Source of the DNA: Pseudothioclava sp033100795
GTDB lineage: Bacteria; Pseudomonadota; Alphaproteobacteria; Rhodobacterales; Rhodobacteraceae
Length of the DNA stretch: 64,000 nt
Assembly (NCBI RefSeq): GCF_033100795.1
Contig: NZ_JAWLVI010000007.1
Location: 1 to 64,000 of the forward strand
Direction: 5' to 3'
Shown: piece after piece, positions 57,275 through 64,000 of the stretch
Position numbering within the stretch: the first letter of the stretch is position 1
Layout: each line of letters starts with the position of its first letter
Position numbers and translations under genes: made by a program
The notes under the pieces: generated by a model
Told to the model about the DNA's origin: nothing
The model's database searches: none
What the model saw: the letters and a program-made list of their open reading frames with translations, nothing else

Positions 57275-57941
57275 TCCTGACCCCGAGAGACATATGACGT
57301 TTGTGCCCGTGTCCTGCTTCGCGCGTGACCTCAAACCCGGCGGCGCTAAGGTTGCGGCGCACGAAACCGGCGGCGGTGTAGGTGGCGAAGGAGCCGTGCG
57401 GCGCGGTGTGTGCCCCGACTTGCGCCATCAGGTCTTCGCCCCAGAGTTCGGGGTTTTTGGCGGGCGAAAACCCGTCCAGAAACCACGCATCGGCCTTGCC
57501 CGGCCATGCCGCCAGCGTGTCGCGGGCGTCGCCGATAATCACCTCGACCTCCAACGGGCCAAAGGCAAAGCGGGTTTGCCCCGCTGCCCATGCCGCCAGA
57601 AACGGGTCGGCAATTGCGCGCGCCTGTGGAAAGGCCTCCAGCGCGCGGGAAATCTCGGGGGCGGACATCGGGAATGCCTCGAAGCTGGTGAACCCGACCC
57701 GCATCCCCTCGGGCACGATCAGCGCGAGCGCCAGCATGTTCAGCCCCGTGCCAAAGCCCAATTCCGCTACCTGAAACCCGTCGCGCAGCCGCGCAGGCAG
57801 GCGATTGCCACGCAGGAAAACATGTCGCGTTTCCTCCAGCCCGTTTGCGAGCGAGAAATAGGGGTCGTCAAAGCGGGTCGAGACGGGAATGGCCCCGTCG
57901 CGCCACTCAAGCGCGGCTTGGCTCTGGTCAGGCAGTGACAT
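57267..57941 (-). CDS. mnmD: tRNA U34 methyltransferase MnmD (MnmC1 domain as a separate protein)
   Basis: The 224-residue SAM-dependent enzyme corresponds to the N-terminal domain of E. coli MnmC. Blocks: GAIPVSTRFDDPYFSLANGL, ETRHVFLRGNRLPAR, VAELGFGTGLNMLALAL (SAM site), and WFLDGFSPAKNPELW with the DGF(S)P motif, then GSFATYTAAGFVRRNL. It methylates the aminomethyl group at the wobble uridine. It starts at MSLPDQSQ (57941). It is head-to-head with the FAD oxidoreductase gene at 57996, the other MnmC half. Confidence 0.92.
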   Translation of the reverse strand: MSLPDQSQAALEWRDGAIPVSTRFDDPYFSLANGLEETRHVFLRGNRLPARLRDGFQVAELGFGTGLNMLALALIVPEGMRVGFTSFEAFPMSAPEISRALEAFPQARAIADPFLAAWAAGQTRFAFGPLEVEVIIGDARDTLAAWPGKADAWFLDGFSPAKNPELWGEDLMAQVGAHTAPHGSFATYTAAGFVRRNLSAAGFEVTREAGHGHKRHMSLGVRNG

Positions 57942-57995
57942 GAAGGATAGTCCAATGGGCAAATCAGTTGCGGACAGTGGCGAAAGGGCAAGGGA

Positions 57996-59045
57996 ATGGC
58001 AAGCGGGCGCGTTGATCTGACGGTGCGGGGCGGCGGGGCTTTCGGGCTTGCGATTGCATTTGAGGCATCACGGCGTGGTGCCAAGGTCCGGCTGATCGAG
58101 AAAGTGCGCCTCGGGGCCGGATCGTCGGGTGGCACGGTGGGGGCGCTGGCGCCGCATGTTCCTGAACAGTGGAACCCGAAAAAGCAGTTCCAGTTCGAAA
58201 GCTTGCGGATGGCGCAAGGGTTCTGGGACGGGGTGCGCGAAGCAGGCGGGCTGGACGCGGGATACGCGCGCCTTGGCCGGATACAGCCTTTGGCCGACGA
58301 GGCTCAGGTCACGCGGGCGCGCGAGCGGGCGCAGGGTGCGGCAGAGCTGTGGCAGGGCTTTGCGGACTGGCGCATTATGCCTGCGGACGGGTTTGGCCCC
58401 TTGGCGCCGCACAGCCCGACGGGGCTGGTGATCTATGACACGCTGAGCGCCCGCGCCGCGCCGCGCGCAGCAGGGGCCGCGATGGCGGCGGCGATTTCCG
58501 CGCTTGGTGGCGAGATCGTGATTGGCGATGCGCCCGAGGAAGGTGCGGTGGTCCACGCAACAGGCGCCAAGGGTCTGGCCGATTTGTCGGACGCATTTGG
58601 CAAGCAGGTTGGCAATGGCGTGAAGGGGCAATCGGCACTCTTGCGCTTTGACGCGGGCACCGCGCCGCAGGTCTATGCCGAGAGCCTGCATATCGTGCCC
58701 CATGCCGATGGAACGGTTGCGATCGGGTCTACCTCGGAGCGCGACTATGACGCCGCTGACAGCACCGACGCGCAGCTTGATGCGCTGATCGAAAAGGCGC
58801 GGCGGATTTGTCCCGTTCTGTCAGAGGCTCCGGTGATCGACCGTTGGGCAGGTGTGCGCCCGCGCGCAAAATCGCGCGCGCCGATGCTGGGTGCGTGGCC
58901 GGATCGCGCGGGGCATTTCATCGCAAATGGCGGGTTCAAGATCGGCTTCGGGATGGCACCCAAGGTCGCGCAGGTGATGGTCGCTCTCGCGCTCGATGGC
59001 CACGATGCGATCCCCGAAGGGTTCCGCGTCGAAGACAACCTCTAG
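57996..59045 (+). CDS. FAD-dependent oxidoreductase, MnmC2-like
   Basis: The 349-residue protein is a DadA/MnmC2-type flavoprotein: TVRGGGAFGLAIAFEASRRG (FAD-binding), SSGGTVGALAPHVPEQW, HIVPHADGTVAIGSTSERDY and DRWAGVRPRAKSRAPMLG. The last residues give IANGGFKIGFGMAP. Its position, 54 bp head-to-head from mnmD, suggests it performs the FAD-dependent step (removal of the carboxymethyl group) on tRNA, which MnmC2 does in E. coli. The link is by context; some relatives act on amino acids. Confidence 0.8.
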   Translation: MASGRVDLTVRGGGAFGLAIAFEASRRGAKVRLIEKVRLGAGSSGGTVGALAPHVPEQWNPKKQFQFESLRMAQGFWDGVREAGGLDAGYARLGRIQPLADEAQVTRARERAQGAAELWQGFADWRIMPADGFGPLAPHSPTGLVIYDTLSARAAPRAAGAAMAAAISALGGEIVIGDAPEEGAVVHATGAKGLADLSDAFGKQVGNGVKGQSALLRFDAGTAPQVYAESLHIVPHADGTVAIGSTSERDYDAADSTDAQLDALIEKARRICPVLSEAPVIDRWAGVRPRAKSRAPMLGAWPDRAGHFIANGGFKIGFGMAPKVAQVMVALALDGHDAIPEGFRVEDNL

Positions 59046-59104
59046 CGCCAGCGGGCGCAGCCCGACGAAAGGCGGGGGCTCGATGCCCGCGCCTTTCGTA
59101 GCCC

Positions 59105-60475
59105 TTAGTAGCTGTATTCCGCGTAGATCTTCGATAGATCGCCGTTCCACTCGCCGTGATATTTCTCCAGCAATTCATCTGCCGGAACACGGCCCGAGGC
59201 GACGCTTTCCTCAAGCGCATTCAGGAAGTGCGTTTCATCGGGGATCAGCCCGCCTGCTCCCGGTTTTGCGCGGGCTTTCAGGCCGGATTGCGCAATCGCT
59301 ACCGCCTCGCGGGCCAGATCGTGCAGCTTGATGCCGTTCACCTCGCCCTGAAGCGCGTCCTTGGCGGCCGCACGGCGCAGCCCTTCGCGGGTTTCGTGAT
59401 CCCAGCCCTTCACCAGATCCCAGGCCGCATCCAGCGCGGTCTGGTCATAGGTCAGCCCGACCCAAAGCGCGGGCAGCGCACAAAGCCGCCGCCACGGGCC
59501 GCCATCGGCGCCGCGCATCTCGATGTATTTCTTGACGCGTGCTTCGGGGAAGACCGTGGTCATATGATCCGCCCAATCCGAGAGCGTGGGCTTTTCACCG
59601 GGCAGCGCAGGCAGCTCGCCCTTCAGGAAGTCGCGGAACGACTGCCCGAGCGCATTGATATATTTGCCATCGCGGTAGACGAAATACATCGGCACATCGA
59701 GAACGTAATCGACCCAGGCCTCATAGCCCATGCCGTCCTCGAACACGAAGGGCAGCATCCCCGTGCGCGCCGGATCAAGGTTCTGCCAGACATTCGCGCG
59801 CCACGACTTGAACCCGTTGGGCTTGCCGTCAAGGAAGGGCGAATTGGCGAACAGAGCGGTCGCGACCGGCTGCAAGGCCAGCGCCACGCGCATCTTTTTC
59901 ACCATGTCGGCTTCGGAGGCGAAGTCGAGGTTCACCTGCACGGTGCAGGTGCGATACATCATCGTCTTGCCCATCGTGCCAACGGAATCCATGTATTCCG
60001 TCATCAGCCGGTAGCGGCCCTTGGGCATCATCGGCATTTCTTCGTGCGCCCATTCGGGGGCGGCACCAAGGCCAATGAAGCGTGCGCCAATCCGGTCGGC
60101 GATCTGGTGGACTTCGCGCAGGTGTTCGTTCACCTCGTCGCAGGTCTGGTGGATGGTCTCCAGCGGTGCGCCCGACAGTTCAAGCTGCCCGCCCGGCTCT
60201 AGCGAGACATTCGCGCCGTTCAGATGCAGGCCGATGATTTTGTCCTGCTCGTAGATCGGGTTCCAGCCGAACTCGTCGCGCAGCCCTTCAAGCATCGCGC
60301 GGACAGACCGTGGCCCTTCGTAAGGAAGGGGCTTTAGCACATCCTTGCAATAGCCGAATTTCTCGTGCTCGGTGCCGATGCGCCAGTCGTCACGGGGCTT
60401 TTCGCCAGAAGCGATATACTCGGCCAGTTGGGCATAGCTCTCGATCGGGCCGCCGCCCTCTTGCGGAATGGACAT
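59105..60475 (-). CDS. gshA: Glutamate-cysteine ligase (plant-type)
   Basis: The 456-residue enzyme makes gamma-glutamylcysteine, the first step of glutathione synthesis. It is of the alphaproteobacterial/plant group: IGTEHEKFGYCKDVLKPLPYEG, GANVSLEPGGQLELSGAPLE, GAAPEWAHEEMPMMPKGRYRLM and MYRTCTVQVNLDFASEADM. Length is normal for this group. It is transcribed leftward, 54 bp downstream of the small membrane gene, so one transcript with rsmE is possible. Confidence 0.95.
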   Translation of the reverse strand: MSIPQEGGGPIESYAQLAEYIASGEKPRDDWRIGTEHEKFGYCKDVLKPLPYEGPRSVRAMLEGLRDEFGWNPIYEQDKIIGLHLNGANVSLEPGGQLELSGAPLETIHQTCDEVNEHLREVHQIADRIGARFIGLGAAPEWAHEEMPMMPKGRYRLMTEYMDSVGTMGKTMMYRTCTVQVNLDFASEADMVKKMRVALALQPVATALFANSPFLDGKPNGFKSWRANVWQNLDPARTGMLPFVFEDGMGYEAWVDYVLDVPMYFVYRDGKYINALGQSFRDFLKGELPALPGEKPTLSDWADHMTTVFPEARVKKYIEMRGADGGPWRRLCALPALWVGLTYDQTALDAAWDLVKGWDHETREGLRRAAAKDALQGEVNGIKLHDLAREAVAIAQSGLKARAKPGAGGLIPDETHFLNALEESVASGRVPADELLEKYHGEWNGDLSKIYAEYSY

Positions 60476-60529
60476 TGCTCGCCTCTCGCGTGAATTGGAA
60501 AACTTAGGTGGCGCTAACGGGGGGCCGAG

Positions 60530-61048
60530 TCAAGCGCCAACGGGCGATTTCGGCTGCGGCCTAATCCACAGGCTTTGTGCGGGAATGTCGTGCTCAAGTG
60601 CGACAGTCAACGCCCCCATATCGACATCGGGCAGGGTTGCGAAGGCATCATAAAGCGCCACTGCCCCCGCAGCGGCGACCGGAATGACGATCGCGCCCCC
60701 CTCGCGCGACTTCAGCCGCCAGTGTTTGCGCCCGCGCAGGGTGAGAAGCCTGATCTCCGTCAGATCATCCAGCGCGATATAGCCGCCAAGCCCTTGGCCT
60801 GCGCCAAAATAACCGATCTGACCTTCGTCGAATTCAACGACGCCCGGGTCTTCGACAGGGCGCGCAAAGCGGGTGCGTCGGAAAGCGATGATCGCCCAGC
60901 CAAGCCCCAGAAGGGCAATCGCTCCGCCCACGGGTTGCAGCAAAAGCCCGCCAAGAGACGCGACCCAAAGGCCGAAAGCGCCGGTGGCAATGGCCGCGAA
61001 TACCTCGCGCCAGTGCATAAGCGCGCGGGCCAGTTCGGGGCGGATCAC
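60530..61048 (-). CDS. Unknown membrane protein downstream of rsmE
   Basis: The 172-residue product starts with GTG at 61048, which overlaps the rsmE stop (GTGA). It has two hydrophobic segments, VFAAIATGAFGLWVASLGGLLL and GGAIALLGLGWAIIAF, then a soluble region (VVEFDEGQIGYFGAGQGLGG, RLLTLRGRKHWRLKSREGG) that resembles a PH-like, beta-rich domain. The function is unknown. The coupling with rsmE indicates co-expression, as seen in related genomes. The open frame further upstream is out of frame with rsmE and not coding. Confidence 0.75.
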   Translation of the reverse strand: MIRPELARALMHWREVFAAIATGAFGLWVASLGGLLLQPVGGAIALLGLGWAIIAFRRTRFARPVEDPGVVEFDEGQIGYFGAGQGLGGYIALDDLTEIRLLTLRGRKHWRLKSREGGAIVIPVAAAGAVALYDAFATLPDVDMGALTVALEHDIPAQSLWIRPQPKSPVGA

Positions 61049-61779
61049 CGCCAGTCCCCAAGCGCGGATTGCCACAGGGTAATCGCCGCGCAAACGGCGG
61101 TATCGGCGCGCAGGATGCGCGGCCCAAGCGAGATTGGCGTGACGAAATCGAGGGCGCGCAGCTTGGCGCGCTCGGTTTCGGAAAAGCCGCCCTCGGGGCC
61201 GATCAGGATCGCCCAAGGACCAGCGGGCAGGGTGTTCAGCGTCTCGGCGGCACCCACCAGCGCCTCGTCGGCCCAAAGGATGCGGCGCGAGGTGTCCCAT
61301 CCGGCCAGCAGTTTTGACAAGGGCTGCATATCATCGACGGGGGGGACATAGGTGCCAAGGCATTGCTCGGCGGCCTCCATCGCGTGTGCCTGAAGCCGGT
61401 CCTGCCGGATGCGGCCCGAATTGGTGAACTCGGTCTGCACGGGGATGATCCGCGCGCAGCCCAGTTCGGCCGCTTTTTCGACGATAAAGTCGGTGCGCTC
61501 TTTCTTGATCGGTGCAAACAAAAGCCACAGGTCCGGCGGGGTTTGCTGCGGCGCGGCTTGTTCGCGGCAGGCAAGGATGCCCTTCTTCTTGCCAGCCTCG
61601 ACCACCTCGGCGGTCCACTCGCCGTCGCGCCCGTTGAACAGCGCAATCGGCTCGCCCACGCCTTTGCGCATCACCCCGAAAAGGTAATGCGCCTGATCTG
61701 GCGTAAGAGGCACGGCTTGCCCCGCCCCCAAAGGGTGCTCTACATGAAGACGGATCTTGGCGCGTTGCGTATCAGACAT
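61045..61779 (-). CDS. rsmE: 16S rRNA (uracil-N3)-methyltransferase RsmE
   Basis: The 244-residue SPOUT-class enzyme methylates U1498. Motifs: LTPDQAHYLFGVMRKGVGE, LLFAPIKKERTDFIVEKAAE, PVQTEFTNSGRI and the C-terminal knot ILIGPEGGFSETE with LGPRILRADTA. The start MSDTQRAKIRLHVEH at 61779 is only 12 bp from the ubiA start on the other strand. The long open frame upstream of this point is antisense to ubiA and not coding. Confidence 0.95.
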   Translation of the reverse strand: MSDTQRAKIRLHVEHPLGAGQAVPLTPDQAHYLFGVMRKGVGEPIALFNGRDGEWTAEVVEAGKKKGILACREQAAPQQTPPDLWLLFAPIKKERTDFIVEKAAELGCARIIPVQTEFTNSGRIRQDRLQAHAMEAAEQCLGTYVPPVDDMQPLSKLLAGWDTSRRILWADEALVGAAETLNTLPAGPWAILIGPEGGFSETERAKLRALDFVTPISLGPRILRADTAVCAAITLWQSALGDWR

Positions 61780-61791
61780 GAGGCAGAAACT

Positions 61792-62775
61792 ATGACCGGG
61801 ACGAGCGAAAAGCCAGAGGGTGCAGCGGGTGTTGTTGCCGATTCCGTCGGAAACTGGGTGGATCGCTATGCGCCGCCCGCCACGCGGCCCTATCTGCGGT
61901 TGGCGCGCGCGGATCGCCCGATCGGCACATGGCTTTTGCTGCTGCCGGGGCTGTGGAGCATTGCCCTTGCCGCCGCGCAGACCGGCCCGCGCCTGTTCGA
62001 CCTGTGGCTGGTGGTGGGCTTTGCAATCGGGTCGTTCCTGATGCGTGGGGCGGGCTGCACATGGAACGACATCACCGACCGCGATTTCGATGGCCGGGTC
62101 GAGCGCACGCGGTCGCGCCCGATCCCCTCGGGGCAGGTGACGGTGAAACAGGCGCTGGCGTTCATGGGGTTGCAAATGGCGATCTCGGCGCTGGTGCTGC
62201 TGACCTTCAACGCAGCGGCGATTGTTATGGCGCTGGTCGCGCTTGGGCCGGTCGCCATTTACCCCTTCGCCAAGCGGTTTACATGGTGGCCGCAGGTGTT
62301 TCTGGGGGTGGCCTTTAACTGGGGGGCGCTTCTGGGGTGGCTCGCGCATAGCGGCACGCTCGAATGGCCCGCGGTGATCCTTTATCTTGCAGGGATCGCG
62401 TGGACGCTGTTCTACGACACGATCTATGCTCATCAGGACAAAGAGGATGACGCGCTGATTGGCGTGAAATCGACCGCGCGACTGTTTGGCGAGGATAGCG
62501 CAAAATGGCTGGGCGGTTTTTTGATTGCTGCGGTCGGTCTGATGACCATCGCGGTTCTTTGGGCGCTACTGCCGGTGCGTGCGAACCCTGCGGTTCTGGC
62601 GCTGTGTCTTGGCGCGCCCTGGGTGTTTGGCGCGCATATGCTGTGGCAGATGCGGCAGCTTGACATCGACAGCCCCGAGAATTGCCTGCGGCTGTTCCGT
62701 GCGAACCGCGATGTCGGGCTGATCGTTGCGCTGTTTCTTGCCACCGGTGCAATCGCGCGATTGATCCTTGGGTAA
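61792..62775 (+). CDS. ubiA: 4-hydroxybenzoate octaprenyltransferase UbiA
   Basis: The 327-residue membrane enzyme attaches the polyprenyl tail in ubiquinone synthesis. It contains the Asp-rich motifs GCTWNDITDRDFDGRVERT and FYDTIYAHQDKEDD, plus RPIPSGQVTVKQAL, in eight or nine helices. The start is MTGTSEKPEG at 61792, next to the rsmE start. The first helix begins near IGTWLLLLPGLWSIALAAA. Normal length for the family is about 290-330. Confidence 0.94.
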   Translation: MTGTSEKPEGAAGVVADSVGNWVDRYAPPATRPYLRLARADRPIGTWLLLLPGLWSIALAAAQTGPRLFDLWLVVGFAIGSFLMRGAGCTWNDITDRDFDGRVERTRSRPIPSGQVTVKQALAFMGLQMAISALVLLTFNAAAIVMALVALGPVAIYPFAKRFTWWPQVFLGVAFNWGALLGWLAHSGTLEWPAVILYLAGIAWTLFYDTIYAHQDKEDDALIGVKSTARLFGEDSAKWLGGFLIAAVGLMTIAVLWALLPVRANPAVLALCLGAPWVFGAHMLWQMRQLDIDSPENCLRLFRANRDVGLIVALFLATGAIARLILG

Positions 62776-62826
62776 CAGCACCTTAAGGAAAGACGAGATC
62801 TATCTTTCGGAGGGTTTTCCTGCCCA

Positions 62827-64000
62827 ATGCGTTTGCGCACAACCATTCTGACGACAGTAGCCTTCGCAACCGCCGCGCTGCTTTCCGCCGCTGCTGCAAG
62901 TGGCATCGCCGTTCTGGTCGAAAACCGCTCGCATCAGATGGTGCGTCTCGCGCTTGAGGCGGCAGGTCAGGGGTGGGCGCAGGTCGAGACGGACGGTCTT
63001 CAGGTGATCCTGACCGGAACTGCCCCGGACGAGCCTGCCCGCTTTCGCGCTCTTTCCGTTGTGGGCAGTCTGGTCGAGCGTGACCGCATCATCGACACGA
63101 CCGATGTCAAAGGCAGCGCGAGCGTGCAGGCGCCCGAATTCTCGCTGGAAATTCTGCGCAACGGTGATGGCATCCAGTTGATCGGGCTGATCCCGAAAGC
63201 CAGTAAAAGCAGCAAGCTGATCAAGGAATTGCAGGATCTGGCCGAGGGCGGGCAAGTCACCGACCTGCTGGAAACCGCCGATTACCCAATGCCGCCCGGC
63301 TGGGCGCAGGCGCAAAGTTTCGCCTACGAGACCCTGCGCACCCTGCCACGCGCGAAGATTTCCGTCTCCAGCGGGCATGTCTCGATCGAGGCGATCACCG
63401 AATCGGTGAAAGAGAAAGCCCGCGTGGAAACCTCGCTCGCGCGGCGGCGTCCGGCGGATATGAAGCTGGACTTCGACATCTCGGCGCCGCGTCCCGTGAT
63501 TACCCCCTTTACGCTGCGCTTCATCATTGATGACGAAGGCGCGCGATTTGATGCCTGTTCCGCCGATACCACGCGCGCGCGCGACCGGATCATTGCGGCG
63601 GCGCGTGGCGCGGGGGCCGAGGGGGCGCAGGGGTGCACCATCGGTATGGGGGTTCCCTCGCCGCAATGGGGCGCTGCGGTCGAGATGGCCTTGGGTGCGC
63701 TGAAAGAAATGGGCAAGGGAACGCTGACATTCTCGGATGCGGATATTGCTCTGAGCGCCGATCCGTCTGTGGCGCAGCAGGATTTCGACCGCGTGGTCGG
63801 CGAGCTGGAATCCAACCTCCCCGAGGTGTTCTCGCTGAAGTCCGAGCTGCGCAAGGCCGAGGTCGCGACGACGGCGGCGGTCGAGTTCTTGGCGGAGAAA
63901 ACGGAAAACGGGCGGGTGGTTCTGCGCGGGCGGGTCGGGACTGCCGGCCAGCGCGACATCGTCGAGAATTTCGCCCGTGCGCAATTCGGGCATGAAGCGG
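62827..64000 (+). CDS. OmpA-family protein, start only (runs off right edge)
   Basis: From ATG 62827 the frame is open to the end of the window (391 codons). It starts MRLRTTILTTVAFATAALLSAAAA, a signal/anchor, then a periplasmic domain with repeated beta-rich BON-like units: VLVENRSHQMVRLAL, QVETDGLQVILTGTAPDEPARFRA, FSLEILRNGDGIQLIGLIP, later DISAPRPVITPFTLRF. Similar Rhodobacteraceae proteins end in an OmpA C-terminal peptidoglycan-binding domain, not visible here. GGAGG lies 13 bp upstream, a little far. It is likely outer-envelope-associated. Confidence 0.8.
   Translation, partial: MRLRTTILTTVAFATAALLSAAAASGIAVLVENRSHQMVRLALEAAGQGWAQVETDGLQVILTGTAPDEPARFRALSVVGSLVERDRIIDTTDVKGSASVQAPEFSLEILRNGDGIQLIGLIPKASKSSKLIKELQDLAEGGQVTDLLETADYPMPPGWAQAQSFAYETLRTLPRAKISVSSGHVSIEAITESVKEKARVETSLARRRPADMKLDFDISAPRPVITPFTLRFIIDDEGARFDACSADTTRARDRIIAAARGAGAEGAQGCTIGMGVPSPQWGAAVEMALGALKEMGKGTLTFSDADIALSADPSVAQQDFDRVVGELESNLPEVFSLKSELRKAEVATTAAVEFLAEKTENGRVVLRGRVGTAGQRDIVENFARAQFGHEA

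Overview
The window looks like a piece of a GC-rich alphaproteobacterial chromosome, most likely from the family Rhodobacteraceae. Pointers to this are a MipZ division-site ATPase in place of a Min system, the small DUF6552-type membrane protein, a Hint-domain protein, the opgG-small ORF-opgH-opgC cluster, an MrpA/B-fused antiporter operon, the plant-type glutamate-cysteine ligase and the C-type OmpA-family protein at the right end. These assignments come from protein recognition only; no database search was run.

Region 1 (1-7288) is an accessory island that abuts the 3' end of a tRNA-Asn gene (7289-7363, minus strand), a classic integration site. It is a defence-rich and partly decayed patchwork. 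An OLD/RecF-like ATPase gene is cut off by an IS3-family transposase fragment. An N4-cytosine-type DNA methyltransferase is followed by a possible PD-(D/E)XK nuclease. An HNH-nuclease gene fragment is joined to the 3' part of a DUF927 primase/helicase gene at about 2790. A cluster of TGTAACA/TGTTACA repeats (3644-3942) may be a replication origin. There is an orphan 50-residue Flp-like pilin, and a complete EcoRV-type restriction-modification pair (4573-6204). A small zinc-binding phage-type protein, an unknown gene and three CGTTGCAAA repeats complete it. No integrase is visible, so the other end lies left of the window.

Region 2 (7289-35400) is core chromosome: tRNA-Asn, a metallo-hydrolase divergent from an EnvZ-like kinase, lon with a candidate heat-shock promoter, an HU variant, two tRNA-Val, a polyamine-type binding protein, DNA photolyase, two identical tRNA-Asp, proA, tRNA-Arg and a second kinase. 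Then comes the rpmH-rnpA-yidD-ttcA run, a degenerate GGDEF-EAL protein, yidC-MOSC-engB, an SDR, argB-ferredoxin-like-sixA-trpB, mipZ and a Hint protein. The MOSC gene carries an unresolved assembly join (an N inside a 38-bp duplication).

Region 3 (35400-41200) is one leftward translation/secretion run: ffh, chorismate mutase, rpsP, bluB, rimM, trmD, rplS, rpmE, ending in a terminator, with azoR and its divergent LysR regulator beyond it. Region 4 (42116-53426) has the periplasmic glucan genes (opgG, a 58-residue ORF, opgH, opgC) back to back with the mrpABCDEFG Na+/H+ antiporter operon, both concerned with osmotic and ionic balance. Region 5 (53448-64000) holds dapA, slt, an EamA transporter, a split mnmD/mnmC2 pair, gshA, a small membrane protein, rsmE, ubiA and the start of an OmpA-family gene that runs off the window.

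The most unusual signals are in the island: the EcoRV-like system, the possible second restriction system, the fused HNH/DUF927 remnant and the repeat cluster next to it.
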